Positions 15,551 through 23,199 of a DNA stretch of 64,000 bases are shown here, in pieces. The translations under genes were made by a program, and so were the position numbers. Under the pieces are notes generated by a model. The model saw only the letters and a list, made by a program, of their open reading frames with translations, did not search any database and was not told the origin of the DNA. The stretch is from the NCBI GenBank assembly GCA_023100825.1, contig CP095846.1, positions 1,550,001-1,614,000 of the forward strand. Direction: 5' to 3'. Source of the stretch: Nocardioidaceae bacterium SCSIO 66511. GTDB lineage: Bacteria; Actinomycetota; Actinomycetes; Propionibacteriales; Nocardioidaceae. Numbering within the stretch: the first letter of the stretch is position 1; every line of letters begins with the position of its first letter.

Positions 15551-17652
15551 ACAGCGTGCTGCGCGGCCGCATCGTCGTCGTTTACGTACTGGTGCTGTCC
15601 TTGTTCATCACGTTGTTCGCGCGGCTGTGGTACCTCCAGGTCGTCGGCGGCGACGAGTACCAAGCCAAGGCGGAGAGCAACGCGGTGCGCGACGTCGTCC
15701 AGCAGCCGCCGCGCGGCCTGATCGTCGACGACATGGGTCGGCCGATCGCCGCGAACCGAACCTCCTGGGTCGTCACCGTCGACCGTGACGTGATCGGCGA
15801 TCTGTCGTCGGACGAGCGCGATCGGGTGCTCAAACGACTCGGGAAGCTGATCGACCTTGCTCCGAAGGCGATCGAGACACGAATCGAGTTGTGCGGTGCC
15901 GAGGGCGCGGCAAAGCCGCCGCGATGCTGGAACGGCTCGCCGTACGAACCCGTCCCGGTCGCCAAGGACGTACCGCGTACGACCGCGGCGGCGATCCAGG
16001 AGCGTGGTGAGGACTTCCCCGGCATCGCCGCTGACGAACGCCCCGTCCGCACGTACCCGAGTCCGTACGGGATCAACGCTGCACATGTGCTGGGCTATCT
16101 CACGCCGATCACGGGCGACGAGTACGACAAGGCGCAGCGCGATGATGTCGAGAGCCTCAACGCTGCTTCTGTCGTTGGCCGATCGGGGCTGGAGTACACC
16201 TACGACAAGTACTTGCGCGGCATGCCAGGCTCCGACGGCAAGACCGTCGACGCGATGGGGCGAGTCATCGGCGACGACGAAGGAACGCCCGCCAGGCCCG
16301 GTGACACTCTCGTCACGAGCATCGACTCTCGGGTGCAAGCGGTCGTCGAACGTCAACTACACAAGGCGATCATGACTGCCCGGCGTACCCACGACGAGAT
16401 AACGGGACGCAACTACAAGGCATCGTCTGGCGCGATGATCGTGCTCGATCCGAACGACGGTCGAGTCGTCGCGATGGCGAGCTACCCGTCGTACGACCCG
16501 TCGGTGTGGGTCGATGGCATCAGCGACAAGCAACTCGACCGGCTGTACTCGAAGAAGGCCAGCGAGCCGCTGCTCTCCAGACCCACCCAGGCACAGCTGT
16601 CGCCGGGGTCGACCTGGAAGCCGATCATGACCGCCGGTGCGTTGACGCACGGCTTCAGCACGCAGACTCGTCTCAACTGCTCGAATGCCTTCCAGGTCGG
16701 CAACCAGACGTTCAAGAACTTCGAGTCCGAGGCGTACGGGATGATCGGTTTCGACCGTGCGCTGCAGGTGTCGTGCAACACCTTCTTCTACCGCGTGGGG
16801 TATGAGCTCTGGCTGCGGGCCGGCGGCGAGTCCAAGGGCGCGAAGGCCGACGCAGTGCTCGCCGACATGGCGAGGGAGTTCGGCATCGGCAAGGAGACCG
16901 GTATCGACCTGCCCGGCGAGTCGGACGGCCGGGTCGCCGACCCCGCCTGGAAGCAGGCGTACTACGAGCAGATGAAGGGCTACTACTGCAAGCGGGACAA
17001 GCGTCTGAGCAAGACCGACCCGCGCAGCTTCCAGGCCCTGTACGCGCATGAGTTCTGTCTCGAGGGATACAAGTACCGTGCCGGCGACGCGGTCAACTTC
17101 GTCATCGGGCAAGGCGACACGATCATCACGCCGATTCAGCTCGCGGTCGCGTACTCCGCGCTGTCCAACGGCGGCACGGTCTGGAAGCCCCGGATCGGCA
17201 AGGCAATCGTCAACCCCGCAGGCAAAGTGGTGAAGAAGATCGCGCCGGAGAAGGCGCGTGAGGTTCCGGTGCCCGCGGCGAAGCTGCGCTACATCGACCG
17301 TGCGCTGCAAGGCACGTCGCGAGTCGGTACGTACGCCTGGAAGCTGCAGGGGTTCCCGCTCGACAAGGTGCGCATCCGGGCGAAGACGGGTACTGCCGAA
17401 GTGCACGGTCGTCAGACGACCGGCTGGCTCGCGACGTACGACAAGAACTACGTCGTGGTTTCGATGATCGAGCAGGGCGGCACGGGCTCGGGGTCGTCCG
17501 GTGACGCGGTACGCCGTGTGTGGGAGGCGCTCTACGGCGTCAAGGGCTCCAAGGTGAACCGCGCCGATTCACTGATTCCGGGTACGCAGCCGCCCGCAGG
17601 GCTGCCGGAGTTCAAGCGCGACGGCACGATAGTGGCCCCGAGGGGACGCTGA
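15547..17652 (+). CDS. mrdA: Penicillin-binding protein 2 (elongation transpeptidase)
   Basis: 701 residues. It has an N-terminal membrane anchor (about 10-28), a PBP dimerisation domain with RGLIVDDMGRPIAANR, and a transpeptidase domain with all three active-site motifs: Ser355-TWK358 (SPGSTWKPI), S409-C-N411 and Lys613-TG (RAKTGTAEV). It cross-links peptidoglycan during lateral growth together with RodA, encoded next. About 40 residues between the SCN and KTG motifs (YCKRDKRLSKTDPRSF...) look like an insertion. The stop overlaps the rodA start by one base. Confidence 0.95.
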   Translation: MNSVLRGRIVVVYVLVLSLFITLFARLWYLQVVGGDEYQAKAESNAVRDVVQQPPRGLIVDDMGRPIAANRTSWVVTVDRDVIGDLSSDERDRVLKRLGKLIDLAPKAIETRIELCGAEGAAKPPRCWNGSPYEPVPVAKDVPRTTAAAIQERGEDFPGIAADERPVRTYPSPYGINAAHVLGYLTPITGDEYDKAQRDDVESLNAASVVGRSGLEYTYDKYLRGMPGSDGKTVDAMGRVIGDDEGTPARPGDTLVTSIDSRVQAVVERQLHKAIMTARRTHDEITGRNYKASSGAMIVLDPNDGRVVAMASYPSYDPSVWVDGISDKQLDRLYSKKASEPLLSRPTQAQLSPGSTWKPIMTAGALTHGFSTQTRLNCSNAFQVGNQTFKNFESEAYGMIGFDRALQVSCNTFFYRVGYELWLRAGGESKGAKADAVLADMAREFGIGKETGIDLPGESDGRVADPAWKQAYYEQMKGYYCKRDKRLSKTDPRSFQALYAHEFCLEGYKYRAGDAVNFVIGQGDTIITPIQLAVAYSALSNGGTVWKPRIGKAIVNPAGKVVKKIAPEKAREVPVPAAKLRYIDRALQGTSRVGTYAWKLQGFPLDKVRIRAKTGTAEVHGRQTTGWLATYDKNYVVVSMIEQGGTGSGSSGDAVRRVWEALYGVKGSKVNRADSLIPGTQPPAGLPEFKRDGTIVAPRGR

Positions 17653-18857
17653 TGCACCGGTCGATGGCGGGTAAGAAGAAGGGCGGCGAGACCGTCTGGG
17701 CGGGGCTCGACTGGATCCTTATCGCAGCGGTCGCGGCGCTCACCGTCATCGGTGCCGTGTTGGTGTGGTCGGCCACGTCGGGGCGCGATGAGCTGACCGG
17801 GGGAGACAGCACGGCGTACCTGACGAAGCAGGTGATCAACATCGTCGTGGGCGCAGTGCTCGGTGCGCTTGTCGCCTCGACCGACCACCGCTGGCTGCGG
17901 GTGTGGGCGCCTGCGGTCTACCTGTTCTCGATCGTCGGCCTGCTGCTGATCTACGTGCCCTCGGTCGGCGCGACGATCAACGGCTCCCATTCGTGGCTGC
18001 TGATCGGCGGACTGTCGATCCAGCCGGCCGAGTTCGCGAAGTTCGGTGTCATCGTCGGGATGGCGCTGGTGCTGGCGGAGCGTACCGAGGGCGGCAACCG
18101 GGAGTCCGTACGCGCATCCGATCTGGTGCCCGCATTGGCGATCGCGGCCGTTCCGGCGGCGCTGATCCTTGCCCAGCCCGACCTCGGCACGCTGATGGTC
18201 CTGATCGCCGTCGTGTTCGGGGTGCTCGTCGTGGCGGGTACGCCGAAGCGGTGGCTCGCGGGGCTGCTCGTGGTCGCCGGAGGTGTCATCGCCGCGGCGA
18301 TAATCTCGGGTGTGCTCGAGCAGTACCAGCTCGAACGGTTCTCCGCGTTCACCGACCCGACGCTCGATCCGCGCGGCGCGGGCTACAACACGATGCAGGC
18401 GCGGATCGCGATCGGCAACGGCGGCATCTTCGGGCAAGGTCTGTTCCACGGTTCGCAGACGCAGTCCGGCTTCGTGCCCGAGCAGCACACCGACTTCGTG
18501 TTCACCGTCGCGGGCGAGGAGCTCGGCCTGGTGGGAGCCGGCGCGGTGATCGCGTTGTTCGCGATCGTCCTCTGGCGCGGCCTGCGCATCGCGCGCAACG
18601 CCCACGACTTCTTCGGCCAGCTCGCCGCGGTCGGCATCGTCGTGTGGTTCGGGTTCCAGTCCTTCCAGAACATCGGAATGTGCCTGGGCATCATGCCGGT
18701 GACGGGCGTACCCCTGCCGTTCGTCTCGTCGGGTGGCACGTCGTTGTTCGCCTCGATGATGGCCGTCGGACTGCTGCTGAACATCCATCGGCGTACGGAG
18801 CAGCGGCACGGTCTCGGCGTGGTCGTACGCTCGCGGCTCCAGCGCTCGCGCTACTGA
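17652..18857 (+). CDS. rodA: RodA, SEDS peptidoglycan polymerase
   Basis: 401 residues, about ten transmembrane helices, SEDS family. Typical segments are NGSHSWLLIGGLSIQPAEFAKFG, seen in two parts, FTDPTLDPRGAGYNTMQARIAIGNGG in the large loop, FVPEQHTDFVFTVAGEELG, and PVTGVPLPFVSSGGTS near the C-terminus. It polymerises lipid II glycan strands and pairs with PBP2. ATG 17652 shares a base with the mrdA stop; ATG 17664 is an alternative. It ends the elongasome operon. Confidence 0.95.
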   Translation: MHRSMAGKKKGGETVWAGLDWILIAAVAALTVIGAVLVWSATSGRDELTGGDSTAYLTKQVINIVVGAVLGALVASTDHRWLRVWAPAVYLFSIVGLLLIYVPSVGATINGSHSWLLIGGLSIQPAEFAKFGVIVGMALVLAERTEGGNRESVRASDLVPALAIAAVPAALILAQPDLGTLMVLIAVVFGVLVVAGTPKRWLAGLLVVAGGVIAAAIISGVLEQYQLERFSAFTDPTLDPRGAGYNTMQARIAIGNGGIFGQGLFHGSQTQSGFVPEQHTDFVFTVAGEELGLVGAGAVIALFAIVLWRGLRIARNAHDFFGQLAAVGIVVWFGFQSFQNIGMCLGIMPVTGVPLPFVSSGGTSLFASMMAVGLLLNIHRRTEQRHGLGVVVRSRLQRSRY

Positions 18858-18858
18858 C

Positions 18859-19467
18859 TCAGCGGGGTGTGGCGAAGGTCGACTCGAGGACCGTGCCGAG
18901 GTGTTCGGCGATCTGTTCTGCCGACCACCCGACGTCCTTGTGCAACGTCTCGACGACCTCGTTGGACGAGACCGCGAGGAGCATCTCGGATCCGGTTTCC
19001 ACCGTCCACTGTGGCGACAGTCGATCGTCGTCGACGAGTCGCTTCACCAACGTCGTGCAGAGGCTGCGGCGGGCACGCATCGCGGTGGCCCAGTGGGCGG
19101 CAGCGCCTTCGTCGTGGCGGATGGCGTGGTAGATCGCGTTCGACACGGACAGGATCCGAATCCGAAACGTCGCAAGGAACTTCGCGTACTCCTGTAGGGC
19201 GCTGAGGGAGTCCGGCGCGTCGTAGACCGGTGCCAACGCCGCTCGGATGTCCTCGACCTCGTTCACGTAGTCGAACAATGCATTGACGAGCTTGGGCTGC
19301 GACGCGAAGTGCAGGTAGACCGCGCGGCGCGACACCCCCGCGCGGTCCGCGACCGACGCCATCGTCATGGCTGCGGGCCCGACCTCCTCGACCAATGCCC
19401 AGGCGGCGTCGAGCAGCGCCGTTCGCGTACGCCTGCCGCGCGCGTTGACGGGTTCGGGTCGAGACAT
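18859..19467 (-). CDS. TetR-family repressor of the adjacent MFS exporter
   Basis: 202 residues from ATG 19467, preceded by GAGAAGG; an in-frame ATG at 19518 would add 17 residues and run toward the operator. The N-terminal helix-turn-helix (about 10-60) contains MASVADRAGVSRRAVYLHFASQPKLV. The C-terminal domain is ligand-binding and unassigned. The gene is divergent from an MFS transporter, with a 23-base palindrome between them that is a good operator. The likely role is a drug- or stress-responsive repressor of the exporter-flavodoxin operon. Confidence 0.87.
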   Translation of the reverse strand: MSRPEPVNARGRRTRTALLDAAWALVEEVGPAAMTMASVADRAGVSRRAVYLHFASQPKLVNALFDYVNEVEDIRAALAPVYDAPDSLSALQEYAKFLATFRIRILSVSNAIYHAIRHDEGAAAHWATAMRARRSLCTTLVKRLVDDDRLSPQWTVETGSEMLLAVSSNEVVETLHKDVGWSAEQIAEHLGTVLESTFATPR

Positions 19468-19523
19468 CTCACGCACCTTCTCATCGCGACTCGGCACGAG
19501 TCCAGGAAATAACTTCACGCCAT

Positions 19524-19546
19524 GTGTAGTTGTGTCTAAACTACAC
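19524..19546. promoter_or_regulatory. TetR operator
   Basis: GTGTAGTT-N7-AACTACAC is a perfect palindrome with eight-base arms, centred between the divergent tetR and MFS genes. The region is locally AT-rich compared with its surroundings, as expected for overlapping promoters. Binding here would control both directions. Confidence 0.72.
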
Positions 19547-19571
19547 GCACTGTGAACTTTCTGGAGGAGTC

Positions 19572-20963
19572 GTGAACACGAGACGTACGAAGGCGACCGA
19601 GCCGAAGAACCGCTGGTCGGTCGTCGCCGCGATGGGGCTCGTCATCTTCATGGCAACCCTCGACATGAGCGTCGTGAACGTCGCGCTTCCGGTGATCGAG
19701 GACGAGTACGCCGTCGGTACCGACGCGAGTCAATGGGTGATCCTCGGCTACCTGTTGCCGCTCGTCGCCGTGACCTTGCCTTCGGGGCGCTACCTCGACC
19801 GCACTGGTGCGCGGGCGGCGATGCTGATGTCGGTCGGGGGATTCGCGATCAGCAGTCTTGCTGTCGGGTTCGCGCCGACGCTCGCGCTCATCGTCGCGGC
19901 ACGCGCTTCGCAGGGCGCCTTCGCCGGCATGTTGTTCGCGCTGCTGCCGGTCGTCGTCACCGGAGCCGTGCGGCCGGAGGCCCGCGGTCGCGCCATGTCG
20001 ATCGCCATCACGCTTGGCCCTCTCGGGTCGGTAGCGGGTCCGGTCGTCGGGGGCGTACTCGTCGAGACCTGGGGATGGCCCTGGATCTTCTGGGTGAACA
20101 TCCCGGTCGCAGCCGCGGTCATGTACGTCGCTGCCACCCGGATGGACCGGACGGGGCCGCTCGCTCGGCCGGCGCGGTCGATGCTCGTCGAGACCGGACT
20201 CATCGGTGTTGCGGGCTCGGCGGTGCTCTTGGCGCTGACGTTCGCCGCGGGCGGTCAGCTCGCCTGGCTGTTGCTCATCGCGGCGGCCGTGCCAGCCCTG
20301 TACGCGTGGTACCGGATGCCGACGAGCCCAGCGATCGTCTCCGCCGTACGCGAGCGCACCGTCTGGTACGCGCATCTCGGTCTCGGTGCGGTCGCCACCG
20401 CTAACGCTGCGTTGCTCTTCCTCCTGCCGTTCTTCACGATCCGCGAACTCGACCTGAGCCCCGCAGAGGCCGGTGTGACGATCCTCGCGTTCCCCGCCGC
20501 GACCGCCGTCGTCGGACCGATCGCGGGCGTCCTCGCCGACGCCTGGGGTCTGGCGCGTACGACCACCGTCGGCGCCGTCGTCCTCGTCGCCGGATCCGCG
20601 ACCTTGGTGCCTCTGTCCGGCGGCTGGTCGGCGATCGACGTCGCCTGGCGGCTCGCGGTGACAGGCGTCGGGATGGGCCTGTTCTTCGGCCCGAACATGA
20701 CCCAGTTGATCGTCGCCGCTCCGCCCGCGTTCATCGGCACTGTCAGTGCCACCAGCAGTCTCGTTCGCGAGCTCGCCTTCTCGCTCGGTCCGACGCTCGT
20801 GACGGCCGTATGGGCGCTCGCCGGCGACGGGATCACCGGTCTGCGGGCCGCTGCGGTCGTACCCCTCGTCGTCACGGCCGGCGCGCTCGGCGCATCCCTG
20901 CGCCTGCTCCGCCCGATGCGGCGGACACCGATTTCGCAACAACCAACGAAGGAGAAGGTCTGA
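19572..20963 (+). CDS. MFS multidrug-type exporter (DHA2 family)
   Basis: 463 residues from GTG 19572, which has a GGAGGAG site. About fourteen helices are visible. Motifs: FMATLDMSVVNVALPVI in helix 1 (DHA2 signature LDxTVVNVALP-like), SGRYLDRTGARAAML after helix 2, and GPVVGGVLVETWGWPWIFWVNIP around helix 5-6, seen in parts. It probably expels antibiotics or toxic organics by proton antiport. It is divergent from a TetR repressor and overlaps a WrbA-like flavodoxin gene, which hints at quinone or redox-active compounds as inducers. Confidence 0.88.
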   Translation: MNTRRTKATEPKNRWSVVAAMGLVIFMATLDMSVVNVALPVIEDEYAVGTDASQWVILGYLLPLVAVTLPSGRYLDRTGARAAMLMSVGGFAISSLAVGFAPTLALIVAARASQGAFAGMLFALLPVVVTGAVRPEARGRAMSIAITLGPLGSVAGPVVGGVLVETWGWPWIFWVNIPVAAAVMYVAATRMDRTGPLARPARSMLVETGLIGVAGSAVLLALTFAAGGQLAWLLLIAAAVPALYAWYRMPTSPAIVSAVRERTVWYAHLGLGAVATANAALLFLLPFFTIRELDLSPAEAGVTILAFPAATAVVGPIAGVLADAWGLARTTTVGAVVLVAGSATLVPLSGGWSAIDVAWRLAVTGVGMGLFFGPNMTQLIVAAPPAFIGTVSATSSLVRELAFSLGPTLVTAVWALAGDGITGLRAAAVVPLVVTAGALGASLRLLRPMRRTPISQQPTKEKV

Positions 20964-21574
20964 TGACCGAAGTGAAAGCAGCGATCGTCTACTACAGCTC
21001 GACCGGTAGCGTGCATGCGCTGGCAACCGCCGCGTCGGAGGGCGCGGAGAAGGCGGGGGCGCAGGTACGACTTCGCAAGGTGCCCGAGTTGGCTCCGGCA
21101 GAGGCGATCGCCGCGAACGACCGATGGCTTGCTCACGTCGACCAGGCGCAGGAGGTTCCGGAGGCGACGGTCGAAGACCTCGAATGGGCGGATGCAGTGC
21201 TCTTCGGCACGCCGACCCGGTACGGCATGGTCTCGAGCCAGCTGAAGCAGTTCATCGACACCACCGGGGCGTCGTGGCATGCGGGACGTCTGGCCGACAA
21301 GGTCTACAGCGGGTTCGTATCGTCCGCGACGGCGCACGGGGGCCAGGAGACGACACTGCTCTCGTTGTTCAGCGTCTTCGCCGCGTGGGGCGGCGTGATC
21401 GTGCCGCCCGGGTTCACCGACCCCATCCAGTTCGCGATCGGCAACCCGTACGGCGCGTCGCATGTCAGCGGACAGGACGGGGTGCCCGGCGACGTCGAGC
21501 TGGATGCTGCTCGCTACCAGGCTCGGCGCGCCGTCGAGACGGCCGCGGCGCTTCGGAGCGGCCGGCGCCGGTGA
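20963..21574 (+). CDS. WrbA-like NAD(P)H:quinone oxidoreductase
   Basis: 203 residues with a flavodoxin fold. The FMN phosphate loop is VYYSSTGSVHALA (about 9-21), and FGTPTRYGMVSSQLKQFIDTTG (about 78-99, seen in parts) is typical of WrbA. WrbA enzymes reduce quinones by two electrons and protect against redox cycling. The start overlaps the MFS stop in TGATG, so exporter and reductase are made together, presumably under TetR control. Confidence 0.9.
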   Translation: MTEVKAAIVYYSSTGSVHALATAASEGAEKAGAQVRLRKVPELAPAEAIAANDRWLAHVDQAQEVPEATVEDLEWADAVLFGTPTRYGMVSSQLKQFIDTTGASWHAGRLADKVYSGFVSSATAHGGQETTLLSLFSVFAAWGGVIVPPGFTDPIQFAIGNPYGASHVSGQDGVPGDVELDAARYQARRAVETAAALRSGRRR

Positions 21575-21590
21575 CCTCTGACCGCCGAAT

Positions 21591-21627
21591 CCGTTGAGTC
21601 GTCGGTCACGTCCTGACGACTCAACGG
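21591..21627. terminator. Bidirectional hairpin between convergent genes
   Basis: CCGTTGAGTCGTC (21591-21603) and its exact complement (21615-21627) form a 13-pair stem with an 11-base loop between convergent wrbA-like and CynX-like genes. No T-run follows. The arms belong to a sequence family (TGAGTCGTC) seen again at 32948-33002. Confidence 0.6.
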
Positions 21628-21642
21628 TGCAGGCGTGACGAG

Positions 21643-22839
21643 TCAGCGAACGGAGTCTTCGAACCAGCGAGGTCGCGCGAATACCAGCCCGATCAGGAGC
21701 AGCAACGAAGCGCAGGCAACCGCAAGCATCGGCGCCGTCCAGGAGTCGGTCGCGTCATGTAGGAGCCCGACGCCGAACGGTCCGAGCGCCGCGAGGAGGT
21801 AACCGCCCGACTGCACGAACCCGGACAACGCGGCGGTGCCGGCCGGGGTCTTGGTACGAAGGGCGATCATCGACAGAACCCACGGGAACGAGCCGCCGCC
21901 GACGCCGAGCAGCACCGCCCACAGCCACGGCACGGTGTCGGCCGCGGCCATGACGCCGAGCCAGCCGCCGGCCGAGAGCACCGCGAAGCCGATCGGCAGC
22001 ATCGTCTGATCGGGCAGTCGTCGGGTCAACTGCGGTAGCAGCAGGGCGATCGGTATCCCGAGTGCCTGGACGATGCCGACCATGACGCCAGCGGCCGCCC
22101 GGCTCAGGCCGGCATCGCTGTACGCCTGCGCGAGCCAGCCGAGCACGACGTACGCATTGGACGACTGAACACCGAAGAAGACCACCATCGCCCAGGCCAT
22201 CGGTGAGCGAACGACCGCCGAGAGCGGAAGCTTCTTCCGGCGAGTCACCGATGGATGGACGTCGTGGCCGAGGAAGCCGAGCCAGGGCAACAGACAGATG
22301 GCCGCGAGGATGCCCCATGCAAGTAGTCCGGTGCGCCACCCGCCGGCGGCGTCCGCGATCGGGACGGTCACGGCAGGCGGCAGCGACGCGCCCGCGAGCA
22401 GGGCTGCGGTGTACACCGCGGTGATCGTGCCGACTCGGTCGGGGAAGTGCAGTTTGACCAGTGGCGGCAGGATGACGTTCCCGGTTGCCGCGCCCGCGAG
22501 GGCTACGGTCGTCGCCAGCATGAAGAGCCAGGTCGAGTCGACGAACGCGCGTACGACCATGCCGATGGCCAGCGCGGCCAGCGATGCGGCGGCGGTGCGA
22601 TGCAGCCCGACGGTTCTCGCGATTCCGTTGGCGGTGGCTCCGAAGAACGCGAAGGCGAGCACCGGCAGGGTCGTCAGCAGGCCTGCGGCCGGTCCCGACA
22701 TCGACAGCGCGGGCACGAGCGCCTCGAGCGACACGCCGACACTGGAAACCACGCTGCGCAGGTTGAGCGCGAGCGCGACCAGGCAGGTGAGTGCGAGGAC
22801 GCGATGCGCTGGCCGCGGGTGAGCCGCAGGGGATGACAC
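21643..22839 (-). CDS. MFS transporter, CynX/NimT-like
   Basis: About 398 residues with twelve helices. Segments such as NLRSVVSSVGVSLEALVPAL near the N-terminus (matching the NLR..h..vgp.l pattern of CynX/NimT proteins), FFGVQSSNAYVVLGWLAQAY and GGSFPWVLSMIALRT support the CynX group, which includes cyanate and nitroimidazole transporters. The start is uncertain. GTG 22839 has a CATTGT -10-like hexamer six bases upstream (leaderless type); GTG 22842 and 22857 are alternatives, and the open frame continues to 23157 without plausible protein. The gene is monocistronic. Substrate unknown. Confidence 0.78.
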   Translation of the reverse strand: MSSPAAHPRPAHRVLALTCLVALALNLRSVVSSVGVSLEALVPALSMSGPAAGLLTTLPVLAFAFFGATANGIARTVGLHRTAAASLAALAIGMVVRAFVDSTWLFMLATTVALAGAATGNVILPPLVKLHFPDRVGTITAVYTAALLAGASLPPAVTVPIADAAGGWRTGLLAWGILAAICLLPWLGFLGHDVHPSVTRRKKLPLSAVVRSPMAWAMVVFFGVQSSNAYVVLGWLAQAYSDAGLSRAAAGVMVGIVQALGIPIALLLPQLTRRLPDQTMLPIGFAVLSAGGWLGVMAAADTVPWLWAVLLGVGGGSFPWVLSMIALRTKTPAGTAALSGFVQSGGYLLAALGPFGVGLLHDATDSWTAPMLAVACASLLLLIGLVFARPRWFEDSVR

Positions 22840-23199
22840 CACGGAACAATGGTGCACGACGCAACGACAGATCGCCGTGCCGGGCGCTCGGGTTCGGGAT
22901 CCGGTCGCTGCGTGTGCGATACTGACGATGGTTGTGCGGTATGGCGTACGCCACCTCGCACAACCCGGCGATGCTTCGGCCGAGTCGCACAGACGCGATC
23001 GGCTACGGCGGCGACGAGATTGCACCCGACCGCGACACACGGCCAACGAGAGTTCGGCGTGTCGACCGCGGCGGCGCAGGTCGCTGAGTGACACCGTGGG
23101 TTTCGCCGCGACCGTAAAGCTTGCGTTCGCGCCTCCGTGGCAGCGAGCGACCGACACGGGCTTCCGTGAGGCGTACGCCCGGGAGCCAGAGGAGAGCAG
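22840..23199. other. Gene-free leader upstream of rne with a symmetric palindrome
   Basis: About 360 bases between the divergent CynX-like and rne genes. At 22931-22964 lies GTTGTGCG-N4-GGCGTACGCC-N4-CGCACAAC, symmetric about one centre apart from partly mismatched inner spacers. It could be an operator or an RNA hairpin in a long rne 5' leader. RNase E genes in other bacteria are autoregulated through their leaders, but no known element is recognised here. The rest shows nothing I can name. Confidence 0.5.

Noticed and set aside
19536-21026. Minus-strand frame of about 496 codons opposite the MFS gene
   Set aside because: Arg/Asp-rich shadow; the plus strand encodes a complete MFS protein with operator and ribosome site.
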